Part shown: positions 22,401-33,000 of the stretch, piece after piece | Position numbering within the stretch: the first letter of the stretch is position 1 | Layout: each line of letters begins with the position of its first letter | NCBI GenBank assembly: GCA_018894105.1 | Contig: CM032121.1 | Location: 21,858,730 to 21,922,729 of the forward strand | Direction of reading: 5' to 3' | Length of the DNA: 64,000 nucleotides | Origin: Jacaranda mimosifolia | Taxonomy: Eukaryota; Streptophyta; Magnoliopsida; Lamiales; Bignoniaceae | The notes under the pieces: generated by a model | Told to the model about the DNA's origin: nothing | The model's database searches: none | The model's input: only the letters and a program-made list of their open reading frames with translations | Position numbers and translations under genes: made by a program

Positions 22401-23660
22401 TTTTGAAATCTTGGCAGCTATTTTGCTTCAGTTGTTTCTCCCTCTACAACTAATAGCTTAAGAAAATCTTAAAATCAATCAAGCTTAATGAAAGACTATT
22501 CATCATTTTCAATGGCATATCATGCCTCGATTGGAACCTTTTGAAGTACCAAAGTGCCTGAGGTTAAGGAATGACGTAAAGAATTCTAGAATAGTTTACA
22601 TATTTGTAGAATTGTATGAAAATTTCTAGAGTAGGAATCTAGAAGGTTCTCTAAGAAGAAAATTCTAGAGATGTAATCTACATCATAGGATCCAGGAAAT
22701 TTGCACCTTCATTCAAGAGGTGGATAGTAGGGGTGTAAGATGAGTTGAGCGGGCTCGATTATAGCTCGACTCAAGCTCGAGTTTTTCGAGCTTGAGCTTT
22801 AACATGAGCCGAGCTCGAGCTCATCTCTAGTTGTTCAAAAGCTCATGAGCTTTTTCCTATTTTTAAATATTTTTTATATATTAATTAAATAATTAATATA
22901 TATAATAATTTACTTTCTTTTTCTAATTTTAAATATTTATTATATATTAATTAATATGTATTAATAATTTACTTTTTTTTCTTCTAATTTTAAATATTTA
23001 TATATATGATTAAATAATTATAATATATTAATAATTTAATAATTTATCAATAATTATAATATATTATAATTTAAATCATTATAGTAATTATTATAATTTC
23101 ATATATATTTAATTTATAATAATAATTTTAATTATTTTATTAATTATTATTAAATAATTATGATATATTAATAATTTAATATTTTTATTTAATTTAAAAT
23201 TTTCTGATGAGCCGGCTCGAGCTCGACTCTAGCTCAGTATTTTTGAGCTTGAACTCGAGCTCGAGCCTGCAATTTTTGGCAAGCTCGAGCTCGACTTGTT
23301 TACACCCCTAGTGGATAGTATAAATAGGGGTAGTAATTCATTTGTAAACCATCCAAGTTTGAATCACAGTAATAGAAGTCTTTTAAGAGTTTTCTCTCTC
23401 TAGCTCTTTCTCTCTCTAAAGTGTCTAGTTAACTCACTTTACTCACTAAATACTTTAATGGAAGTCTAACTTAGCAAGTGTTGCGGGGAGCAAATGAGAG
23501 GCTAAATGCTCCGCAAGAGTTTGTAAGAGATAAATCCAAGACAAGGAGGCCTTCCAACTTGCAAATCATTACTTAATCTTCGCAGAGTGTTTTTCACGAC
23601 ATGCTACACTGTACCATCCACCATCAAGTGTGAATATAGATGGGTGTCATTCACCCTTAT
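22401..23660 (+). mobile_element. LTR-like sequence interrupted by a MITE
   Basis: Around the MITE the flanks read as one unit. There is a run of tctagaa words (22580-22680), then a TATA-like box tataaatagggg straight after the MITE, a ctctct-rich leader, and further sequence to about 23660. This looks like an LTR promoter and leader, for example of a Ty1/copia element. No partner LTR, primer site or coding region was found, so it may be a solo LTR. Confidence 0.35.
22728..23310. mobile_element. hAT-type MITE with 8-bp target duplication gtggatag
   Basis: Termini taggggtgtaa and ttacacccta-like (tttacacccc ta) are inverted repeats. The octamer gtggatag flanks both sides (22720-22727 and 23311-23318), the 8-bp duplication expected for hAT insertion. 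Both ends carry dense gagctcgagc/ctcgagctc palindromes around a very AT-rich centre (22860-23200). Non-coding. Confidence 0.85.
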
Positions 23661-24546
23661 TTTCTTGCCATATTCTTAAATATATGTGCCCTTTTTGCCA
23701 TGATTTGCAAATATAAAATAGCATTAGTGAAAATGAAAGACAAACAATGATTAATTATGCGCACAATAATCTGATACCCTCAATAATCTAAATACTGAAG
23801 CTCTACCAAATAGAGGCTGGGCGTGTGAAAGTGAATACTTTGTGAACCAAGAAATGTAATAGGAGCCTGTCATTTCGGGGAGTGTAATTAAAAGGTATTT
23901 TACAACAGCTTTGGGGCATGGAAGTCAGGTATCACCATTGGTTGTTCAAGTGAGGTGTCAACACTACAAAAAAAAAAAGTTTTTCGCTACGATTGCCTAA
24001 CCATCGCGAAAAAGTGCAACGTAGGTATTAACTTATTCGTGACAGTTATGCAACACTTTGGCAACCGTAGCATTTGCAGCAGTGGCAAATACTTTGCCAC
24101 GGTTTGGATATAGTTGCCAAAGCTTTAGTACGATTTTGCAACTTTTTGGTGATGGCTTTTTAGAAGAGGGTGAAATTCTACAAATAATGGTTACGGAATG
24201 CAAAACCATAACCATTATGCCTATTGATTACACTTTAGAAAAACCATAGGCAATACCTTAATTTATTAGCCACCCCTCCCTATTGGCCACGTTCTAGAAA
24301 TGTGTAGACAATATTATAACTATTCCTTACTATCCAAGCATGTAGTGGTGAAAAAGTGCAAGCATTTTGATTATGCTTTTCCAACCTTAGCCAATACTCT
24401 AATTAATATTTTAAACAAATTACCCTCATTTTTACATTATAAAAATATTATTTATACCTATTTACATATTCATTCAAATAATAAATTTCAAATATATTAA
24501 TATTCAACAACCAACGCCAAATGATTTAAGAAAACATTTAATATTA

Positions 24547-25690
24547 CTATTCATTCTGCACCTTAGCATGAATCTCTTCACGAAGCTCTTCCCGTGCATG
24601 AGATCCAGAAATAGAAGAACTTCCACTAAATTGTGTAGGTGTAATCTCTTTCCTCATACACTTGACACATCCATGCCCATCAACTCCAATAGCATTGCCA
24701 AACAATTCATCCTTGAACTTTTTCATCCTCTCATCTTCAGGCACTTGATTGACTTGTTCCTTTATCTCATCCTAATTCAATAGAAAAATAAAGATACTAT
24801 ATTAAAAAGATATTACATATAAAAAATTGATATGATGATATAAAGTTTGTAGAATTCTCACAACTAACTTAGCAATCTCTTGATTTTCATTCTTCCCTTG
24901 CCCTCTTGAAGGGGAGGCCAACCGTAAATCTAACTTTGTAGGATTAGATATCCCAGTTTCCTTAAGCTGATTATTAATGTTATAAATTAACAAATAAGAC
25001 ATATATAATTCATTATAAAGTAATGTGTAATTATTTATAATTTGATACAGATCTCTTCTCGTAGCACAGGAAAAGATGTTCTACCCATTCTATGTGGATG
25101 TTTCTGAGTGTTCCTAATCTCTATATTTCGTCTTACTCATTCCTACAATAATTAAATATCTTGAAGTAGTAATTTTTTTAATATCAAATTTAAAATGGAT
25201 ATACAACTAAAATTTTTTATCTTATAATAAGTATATGAATAATATAAATGAACTCATCAATTTCCCCATTTTTTCAAGGACCTCAAAAGCAGTGCTCAAT
25301 TGTGCTAGGTCCTTGCCAACAATCTGACCAAATTTATTAAGTTCTACCTCCAATGGTGTACCACTATTCCACTTAGCTGGTAAGTATGAGGAATTGCTAC
25401 CTTTTCTATTCGATGATCCTGCCAAAAGGAAATGTATTATAAAATATAATAAGAATATATTTACAATATGTGTAGGTATTTATTATTTGTGAATTGATAC
25501 CTGATGTGGTTGTGGCTGGTCCAGTAAATCCATGAGATTCACTTTCTTATTGTGACTCTGTAGGCTGAATGGACCGAGATGATGAAACATTGTTGTTTGT
25601 ACCACTTGCTCCTGCAATAGCATCAATGTCTCCACCTCTTATGGTCCCACGCGAATATTTTCTTGGTCTCCTCATCACGACATCTAAATA
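24547..25690 (-). pseudogene. CACTA En/Spm-type second protein remnant
   Basis: The - strand shows RRPRKYSRGTIRGGDIDA and a Ser/Gln-rich linker. Then 25425-25222 reads LPAKWNSGTPLEVELNKFGQ and IVGKDLAQLSTAFEVLEKMGK, and 24744-24547 reads DERMKKFKDELFGNAIGVDG. Together these resemble the plant En/Spm-type (Ptta) transposon protein that follows the transposase in CACTA elements. It is split by non-coding stretches that could be introns, and degraded. Confidence 0.5.
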
Positions 25691-25929
25691 CCTAAATACA
25701 AATTAATATGCATAAAACAAGAAAATCAATAGTTTAATTTTCACGGAACATAATTTAAGAATGAAAATGTAATATATTATTCACATATCCAAAGATCAAG
25801 AAAGGAAAAAAACTAACTTAAAACAAGCATATACATATCATTCATGACAAGTAAAAATTACATAAAATTTACTGATACAAACCTTCATCTTGCCTCTAAT
25901 CTATTTCATCATAATCATCATTTTCATCA

Positions 25930-26575
25930 AACTGCTCATTATCTTATACATCAACTCAAGTTCCTTCAACTCCATCTCAAACCCAATTAGCATCTTCATC
26001 ATTTATACGAATATGGTCATCCAATAATTGGTTGTTGTAGGGTTCTGTTTCATGCATTCGTGAGCATACATCAAAATCATCTCTTCTTGTCATTGGTACT
26101 GCAATCTTCCACTTAAGATTCACAGGAATAGCAACATACTACACTTGCTTTGCTTGGTTAGATAAGATAAAGGGCTCATCACTGGGAAGATTGTCCTTAT
26201 ACATTACTCAATTAAAGTTCATGAGCTTGAATTTATGTGTATCTTCCATCAACCATCCCTTATCATTATCAATCCAATTATACTTAAATATTATGAACTT
26301 CAAATTGTAGGCATAATATATTTCAATTATATCAGTTAGGATGCCGTAATAGGAGACTTCACCCATACGAGGGTTTCTATCCTTTGCACTTGCATAGCTA
26401 TTTGTGGCAGCCCTGAGGATAACACCAGAATTTTGAGTTCCTTTCCTTTCATCATGAGATTTAGTACGAAAGCGAAAGCTATTCATGATGCATGCATTAT
26501 AACTCTTCCCATGTGCCATAGGACCATTAGCCAACGTTCTAATTTCATCTGACAAAGAGGCTATATTTCCCTATC
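25930..26575 (-). pseudogene. CACTA DUF4216 remnant
   Basis: The open frame 26555-26208 reads LANGPMAHGKSYNACIMNSF, then NSGVILRAAT, VSYYGILTDIIEIYY and FIIFKYNWID. It runs on below 26208 with NLPSDEPFILSNQAKQV. These blocks mark DUF4216. It belongs to a different CACTA sub-lineage from the remnant at 3006-3870, because the corresponding blocks differ widely. Confidence 0.7.
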
Positions 26576-26929
26576 GTGTACCTGAGTTTAAGAAAATTAA
26601 AATTTGAAAACTTTAAAATTTATTAAATAATAATATCATGTAACTTGTATAGTCCAATACTTATATAAAACTTGAACCACTCATGAAATGTTGCATTGTG
26701 GATTCTATCAATTTCCTTTTGTGATTTTATTCGTTTCTCCCTTGCAATAGAAGCAATATTGATGTTGCATCATACAATATGTAATTTATTAAATCTTTAT
26801 ATAAATCTATAGATAATTACCTTTATAATAACAACATGACTTACGGCACCTGTGGAGCGACTGATTCAATATGTGCAAGAACCCATCGATGTGCTTGAAT
26901 TAGTGTGGTATTGTCAAATATTCTCTATT

Positions 26930-27245
26930 TTCCTTTTCCTAAAACTTGACCCATAGGATTATCTCCAACCTAATTTTGTAAAGGTCTAGTTTCTTTAGTT
27001 TCAATATTCCCAAGATACCTAGCACAAAAGTTCATGCACTTATCCATCAAGTAGCCTTTAGCTATAGATCCTTCCGGTTGTGCTCGATTGCGAACATACT
27101 TTTTCAAGGTAAGTAAGTACCTAAAATAATTAAATTGAAACATTTAAAATAACTTTGATATGCAACTAAAGTTTAGAACAAAGTAAAATTATATATTCTC
27201 AAATTACCTTTCAATTGGATACATACATCGAAATTGAACTGGGCG
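26930..27245 (-). pseudogene. CACTA DUF4218 remnant
   Basis: The - strand gives GRPVQFRCMYPIER, then LLTLKKYVRNRAQPEGSIAKGYLMDKCMNFCARYL. This is the signature of DUF4218 (usual form: MYPIERYLxTLKxYVRNRARPEGSIAEGY), which sits between tnp2 and DUF4216 in CACTA transposases. An apparent gap near 27130-27190 between IER and YL may be an intron or a small insertion. Confidence 0.75.
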
Positions 27246-27877
27246 ACCATTTGACACCTAATCGATCAAATGTATAGGAAAATGCTCCATAATATCAAAG
27301 AAAGATGGGACAAATATTTCTCTAGATTGAACAGTATAAGAGTTATAAGATCTTACAATTTGTCCAGGACAATTGTAGTATTAGCTTTAGAACACAAATG
27401 CTTCCAAAAATTTGCTAATTCAATCAGCATACTCACTACATTCATTGGCAGTGTTCTACGAGTTGCAATAGGAAGCAACTATTGGATTAAAACACAATTG
27501 TCATGGCTTTTTAATCCATTACTAGTTCTAGGTGTAATGTTAACATGATGTGCAACGTTAGATTCATATCCATCTAGAGCTCGATGCTCTTCAATAATGT
27601 GCAAAATAAATCCTTTTCATTCCTACCCATTGTAAATGCAGCAGGGGGAAGATTGTCTTTCCCAAAATGCCGTGGTCGTGGTCATAGAGGCTTGCGAATA
27701 TTCATTGATTTTAGTTGTATCCGAGCCTGTCGATGATCCTTTGATTTCTTTTGATTACCTAATATGGTTCAAAGAATATTGTCATACACATTTTTCTCTA
27801 CATGTATTACATCAAGATTGTGCCTAATCAAGTTTTACTCCTAATATGACAACTCAAAGAAGATACTCTTTTTTTTT

Positions 27878-28235
27878 TCAATTATGCTCATCCGATTTTT
27901 CCTCAATGGTTCTAGAAGCCCTCTTCAATAGGTCTTCTTTATTGTATTGAGTTAATATTTGATATTTATCAAACTTTTGCAATACTTGTGACCCTGTGAG
28001 ATGAATAGGAGCCCTTCCTAATTCTCTTTTACCATCACATGATATAGTATCTCTTCGAAATCGATGGCCTGCAGGCAAAAAACATCGATGACCCATATAA
28101 CAATCTTTATGACAATAATCTAATCTTTTATGCCATGTCTTCCTACCACAATAATGGCATGCAAGTTTGCCCTTAACACCCCAACCAGATAACATTGAAT
28201 AAGTAGCGAAGCCACTAATCGTCCATAATAATTTG
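27878..28235 (-). pseudogene. CACTA tnp2 transposase remnant
   Basis: From 28235 downward the frame reads WTISGFATYSMLSGWGVKGK, then LACHYCGRKTWHKRL and CYMGHRCFLPAGHRFRRD. This is the characteristic Cys/His-containing stretch of the tnp2 family (usual form: GKLACPxC, then CYMGHRRFL). The frame ends in a stop near 27880, and the catalytic N-terminal half is absent. Further DUF4218-side sequence continues below 27800 in other frames. Confidence 0.75.
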
Positions 28236-28240
28236 AAACA

Positions 28241-29990
28241 TTTGATTGCTGAAATTTTATTCTTTACGGTTGAAAAAGCGTAAGTAATAAACCCGTAATG
28301 CCTACGGTTTTGGAGAGAAAAAGAGAATCTAGCATTCTTGTGTGCATGTGGCTGGTCACTTCTCTATTTATAGATGAGGAGGTGATGCAAGTTGGCATCA
28401 CACCTCCCATGAGATAGGGTGCCAACTAAGCAAGGGTACTTGCATGTGAAATGTGAATTTCACTTGCATTTGAATTTCATTTGAAGTTTTCATTTCATCT
28501 CATGAAATGTCATCCAAATTAATTCTAAATGCACCTCAAATGAAATCCTTCATTTGAATTTCCCTCCAAAATTAATTCCTCACATTAATTAAATTAACTA
28601 CTTAATTTAATTAATTAGTCTTGACTTAACTCCTTAAGCTAGAAGGTGTTAACTTAAACCCTTAAGTTGACTAATTTGTCATATGGCACCAATTAAATTA
28701 ACTCCTTAATTTAATTGGTCTAATTTATCTCCTTAAATTATTTTGATTAATTTAACAATTAAATCAATCAAGCCAAAATGACCAAAAAATTAGCCAACTA
28801 TTTTCTCTACAAAATCAGCCACTAGGAATTTTTCTAACTCTTAGAAATTTTCCTTCATCAAATAGAATTTCCTTTAGGCTTTTGTGTGTGACCAATTAGG
28901 TTCTCCCATTCATTGGACATGGGCTCACAACTCTTGTGGTTATTGAATAAATATTCACATTAGTTTAAACTCCTTTAAACTAATAACTCGGTCTAATTTA
29001 TCTCTATTAATTGAATAATGCACAATCCCCATGGTCGATATCCAACCTCAAGCCCATGGAGCCCAACTAATTGGTCGAAATGAATATGCTCTTGGTGAAC
29101 CATTTTAGCTCTATGCTTGCCATGCAAATAAGGTCCTCCCATTTCCTATATCCTGAAAGAGGCCTAGGGCAAGATATTTGTCGATTCTCTAATATTCTTG
29201 ATAACTATATTTTTATTCCCAATGTTCGATTCTGGTTTATGATATCATCTTTCAAAAACTTATTTTCCAAATTTTCATATTGCCTTGTGCAAGGATTCCT
29301 TAGAATCGATCATTATAGAATATATAGGAGATGCACTCGCTCTTCACAACAGCGAGGAAATGGATCCCATCTCGGATTTCACAAACTTCTATGTTTAAGT
29401 AGTTCATACCCAATCTCAACCTGGATGAGTCGCAAAGTGGTTAAGGAAGAGTTAAAGCATAAGGACCTAAATGCAAGGTTAACATGGATCCTCAGGTCTA
29501 AGGACTAATTGTATACATTAGCGTAAGTTGGAGAACTTGCCACTACCGACTTGCCACTATGGCTATCTAGTGGATTCTCCAGGCAGGCCTTCAATGAGCT
29601 TGTTCTCTAACAAGTACCCACTAGCATGCACCTATGTCTAACTTTGATTGCTCATAAAATGGAGCAATATCCAACTTCTTGGATTTATGCATCATTGGTG
29701 CAAGTCTATCCAAATCTTAGATGCCCTGTCTCATAAAATTCTACGACTTGAAATATTTAAAGATCATGATCGTGTAGGACTTGTTTCATGATCACCACCC
29801 AGTGTGTGACCAAGTCTCGTAGTCTTATGATCTAAGGGCTTCAACCAAATACTAGTGAAATAAAATATGTATAAGATGAAGATGACCATTCAAATATTAA
29901 TATCATTCAATCAAGACTGTATCACAAGTGAAATAGTTTATATGCCAATCTAATTAGCCGCGGGGCACTAATCTTACACCAAGTTTATAT
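28241..29990. mobile_element. LTR-like sequence, family uncertain
   Basis: Starts sharply where the tnp2 remnant breaks off. It contains features often seen in plant LTRs: a TATA-like box (tatttatagatgag near 28370), repeated taattaaattaact words, and a long non-coding body up to about 29980. No second copy lies in the window and its boundaries are uncertain. Confidence 0.35.
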
Positions 29991-30009
29991 GGTATGTTGA
30001 AATCATTGC

Positions 30010-30573
30010 TTAGAATAGATTCAGAGTTGGTTTCCCTAATATTATGTTGTAGGTAGATAGGACCTTGACCACCAAGAAGCTTACCGTTTCTTTAGGTGAG
30101 TACCCAAAAAAAGGGGTCAGTGATACTTCTCCTAGTGCTTCTACTGTGTCATTAGTAAATCCTACTAGAGGAGGTGTTGATTTTATGCAGCTGTGCATTG
30201 TCCATTCCCAGTTGGAGAAACACGTCATGGAATAAGATGTATGCAGAGCTACCGTTATCTACTAATATTTTCTTCACCCAGAAGTTGGTGAGAGATATAG
30301 AGATCACTAGTGCATCATTGCAGCCTCGTCGCGCCCAGGCTTCATGTTTCTTTCTCCAAAGGTGATGCTGGTTTTTGGTGGACATACCTCAAAGATTCCC
30401 AAGATAGGATCCACTGCATAAGCTTGTGCTTGCCTTGCCATTTGCACTAGTACCTTTCTAGCATTGGCAGAGCCTCCACTAGCTGACTCTCCCGAGATCA
30501 CTAAAATGATATTAGCTGTAGGGATATTCTCAGAGTTGTGGATGTTGACAGTCCTTAGGATCCAAACGGTCAT
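30010..30573 (-). pseudogene. Retroviral-type aspartic protease remnant
   Basis: The frames include ISLTNFWVKKILVDNGSSAYILF, where VDNGSS is the protease active-site motif (D-[TNS]-G-[SA]). They continue with VSFLVVKVLSTYNIILGKPTLNLF, the ILGRPTLN flap-side motif of plant gypsy proteases. Two overlapping frames are needed, so there is at least one frameshift. Confidence 0.65.
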
Positions 30574-30579
30574 AAGGTC

Positions 30580-31450
30580 ATCGCTAGCAGTCTTTGTTTT
30601 CTTTTGTCGGCAGACTCTTCTTAAGACTAGATAGCTTCTGCATCATATACTCCTTAATGTGTCCTCTATAGATTAGCTTTTTGATCTCGTTTCCCAGGCG
30701 CCTACACTTCTTAGTGCACTTGTCCGGTTTTGGCTTCTTTAGATCCTTCATTATTTTTAGAGGAGGTCGTTGGATGAGACCAGTTGTAGTGCTACAATCA
30801 AAATCTCCTCCTCGGGAGCAATAAGTGGCATGCAGGTGGTGACTTCTTGGAGGGGACTGCATTCACAATCTCCATGATTCCTATTATTTTTGCTTCCTTT
30901 ATCACGCGTTTTGCACTTATGAGCCTCCTGAGTAGGTATGGCTTCTTCAATCCTTATGTATTTGTTAGCGTGCATTAAGAGTTCCTCCAGAGTAGTAAGA
31001 GGTTTCCAATAATTGACTCTCGAAATTTCAGGTACCTCAAGTTTTATTGAATCATGTGCATGAGCTCTTCTTAGCTGATGTGGAAGATCTCATGTATTGC
31101 TTGAACAAAGCAATTGAGGTAAGTCCACAAGGAATCTCCATCTTTCTCCTTGATATGAATAAGTATGCTGCCATTTTAGGGTATTTATGATTGATGATGG
31201 AGAAGTTTTGGAGAAAGCACTGTGTGAACACCTCCTATCTAGTAATGGCTCTAGCCGACATCTTATTGAACCACATCAAAGCAAGCTTTTGTAAGTGTGC
31301 CATGGAAGAGCTTGCACTATGCAACTTCGCTCAAGTCGTCCTTTCTTGCTAGGAAATTGTCTAATTGTTCCTGAGGGTCTACAGTGTTGCCAAACTTTGG
31401 TAAGTGGGCTATCTTTGTCTCAGGGAGAAATACTTACAATAAGATAGTCG
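30580..31450 (-). pseudogene. Gag remnant of the Tat-type fragment
   Basis: Broken - strand frames give gag-like blocks: RVFTQCFLQNFSIINHKYP-like, MHANKYIRIEEA, then KCRRLGNEIKKLIYRGHIKE. The last matches the conserved post-zinc-finger segment of plant Ty3/gypsy gag (LKDEIEKLIRRGYLKEF). No intact frame. Confidence 0.55.
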
Positions 31451-32043
31451 AAGAAAATGGGTTGCATCTAGGGAGAGCAATAGCTAGAGGGTGATATTAG
31501 TCCATTGCTCATCCTAATAGGTATAACACCAAAGAACGTGTCTAAACTCCATTGTCAACAGATACAAGCTGATGGAATCCACTTAGAGTGAAGAGTGTAT
31601 GTCCGCTTACTGGGGCAAAGATGAGGAATAGTGTCACGTTTAGAGTTGGCTATCTGCTTAGTTCTCTCTCTGATGGAAAAAGACCCTTGGCTTCAATTGG
31701 AGGATTGCTATAGCTCTTGAATGCAACGCTCCTTATACTAGGCATCTGTTTTGGTTGCAGTTTGGGCAATAGCATTTCTAGTGAAGCCTTCAAGTCCTTC
31801 TACGTTATAGGTAGGATGGGATCTTTGGAAGGTGGTGCTTGCAGTGCGGACCTCTTCTTCGATGCAGGTTGTGTGTTTGGAGTTGGCTTCGCACTGGATA
31901 CAATGGTGCTTTAGGTTTGTGATTCTCTACAATCTTCAATATTGGGTCGACCTAGTTGCTAGAGTCATGAGCTATCAATCTCTTCTACATCTTTCGCGTT
32001 TCTTCTTCATAGTTTAGAATTTCCATAAATGACACCAAATGAT

Positions 32044-33000
32044 GCCGCACGGAAGTGGGCTAAGGTCCTTCTTGGCAAATAGCAGTGTGCTGGTTTGTTT
32101 TTCCTAGAACGCATACGAAGAGATTCTTTACTTTCGAATATTTTCGAAGTTATGAGATTTTTTGCGAATGATTTATACTATGAAAAAGACTTGAACAACA
32201 AAATTAATTTACTAAACCTCTAGCGATAATTAAAATAAATGTGAAAATTTTCTCCTTAGTCTTTATATAACCACAAGTTTAATTACGAATTCTTTGAATA
32301 AAAGTTAATCAATTGTATATATATATATATATTGATAACATGTATCAAATCCACACTCAACAATCTAATTATAACTTTCCGTTAAAGAAATAGTATTTCA
32401 ATAATTATGTATTTTTAAGATGATAATACTTAATATGATCGGTACTTCTCAAATGCAGTTGCAACTTTTTAATACACTTTTCAAAATTTTAACCTTCTAA
32501 TCAATAATTTATCGTATCAAAAAGCTTGTATAATAAAATAATGTTATAATATAGGTGGGCCACAAATTCTTGGATGTCATGCAGCTAATTATAATTGCGA
32601 ACTAATTGCCATTGGATTATAATTGACCTATACGTGAGTTATAAAATGTGGATGTTTTATCTACATTTATACCTCAAGACCCGTGGGATTCGATCAGATG
32701 AAAAGAAACAGCGACAGTTACTTTTGGTCCTTTTAGAATTATTGAATATTGATTGATATATATCATGTTTATAACCATTTTCAACATATTATGTATAATA
32801 AATAAGTCAACATATTTTGTGGGGCCCATCTATTTTTGGGTAATAAATCTTTTCAGACTAGGTAACTCTTAAACTAATTTTCTAATAAATCTCAATACAG
32901 CGTTCACAGATGCAGCTGATTCTTCCAGAACAAGAAAAGAGTACCAAGAAGTGGGATTTGTTGAGTGTCAGAAAAACGAATTAAGGGCCAAGAAACTCCT
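32044..33000. other. Intergenic region before the TRB gene
   Basis: Possibly the rest of the Tat LTR for the first few hundred bases, then AT-rich sequence with a (TA)n run at about 32318-32331. No gene was recognised. Confidence 0.4.

Larger units (their letters stand above)
23962..28240 (-). mobile_element. CACTA (En/Spm) element with transposase remnants, 5' end truncated
   Basis: On the + strand it begins with cactacaaaaaaaaaaag at 23962, a canonical CACTA terminus, followed by subterminal words (cgattgccta, ccgtagcatttgc, ttgccacgg). Read on the - strand from 28235 it carries, in order, a tnp2 remnant, DUF4218, DUF4216 and an En/Spm-type second protein. The tnp2 N-terminal part and the other terminus are missing. 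Recognisable sequence stops near 28240, where LTR-like DNA begins. Confidence 0.75.
30010..32043 (-). mobile_element. Tat-type Ty3/gypsy fragment: primer site, gag, protease
   Basis: On the - strand, starting at 32043, tttggtgtcatttatggaaa resembles the tttggcgc...tctgtggaaa primer-site region of the large Tat element (55304). Then come gag pieces (about 31650-30580) and a protease-like region. Reverse transcriptase and integrase are missing. All frames are short and broken. Confidence 0.6.

Noticed and set aside
27270..27827. + strand frames of 92 and 63 codons inside the CACTA element.
   Set aside because: They are antisense to the tnp2-DUF4218 region, which carries the recognisable domains on the - strand.
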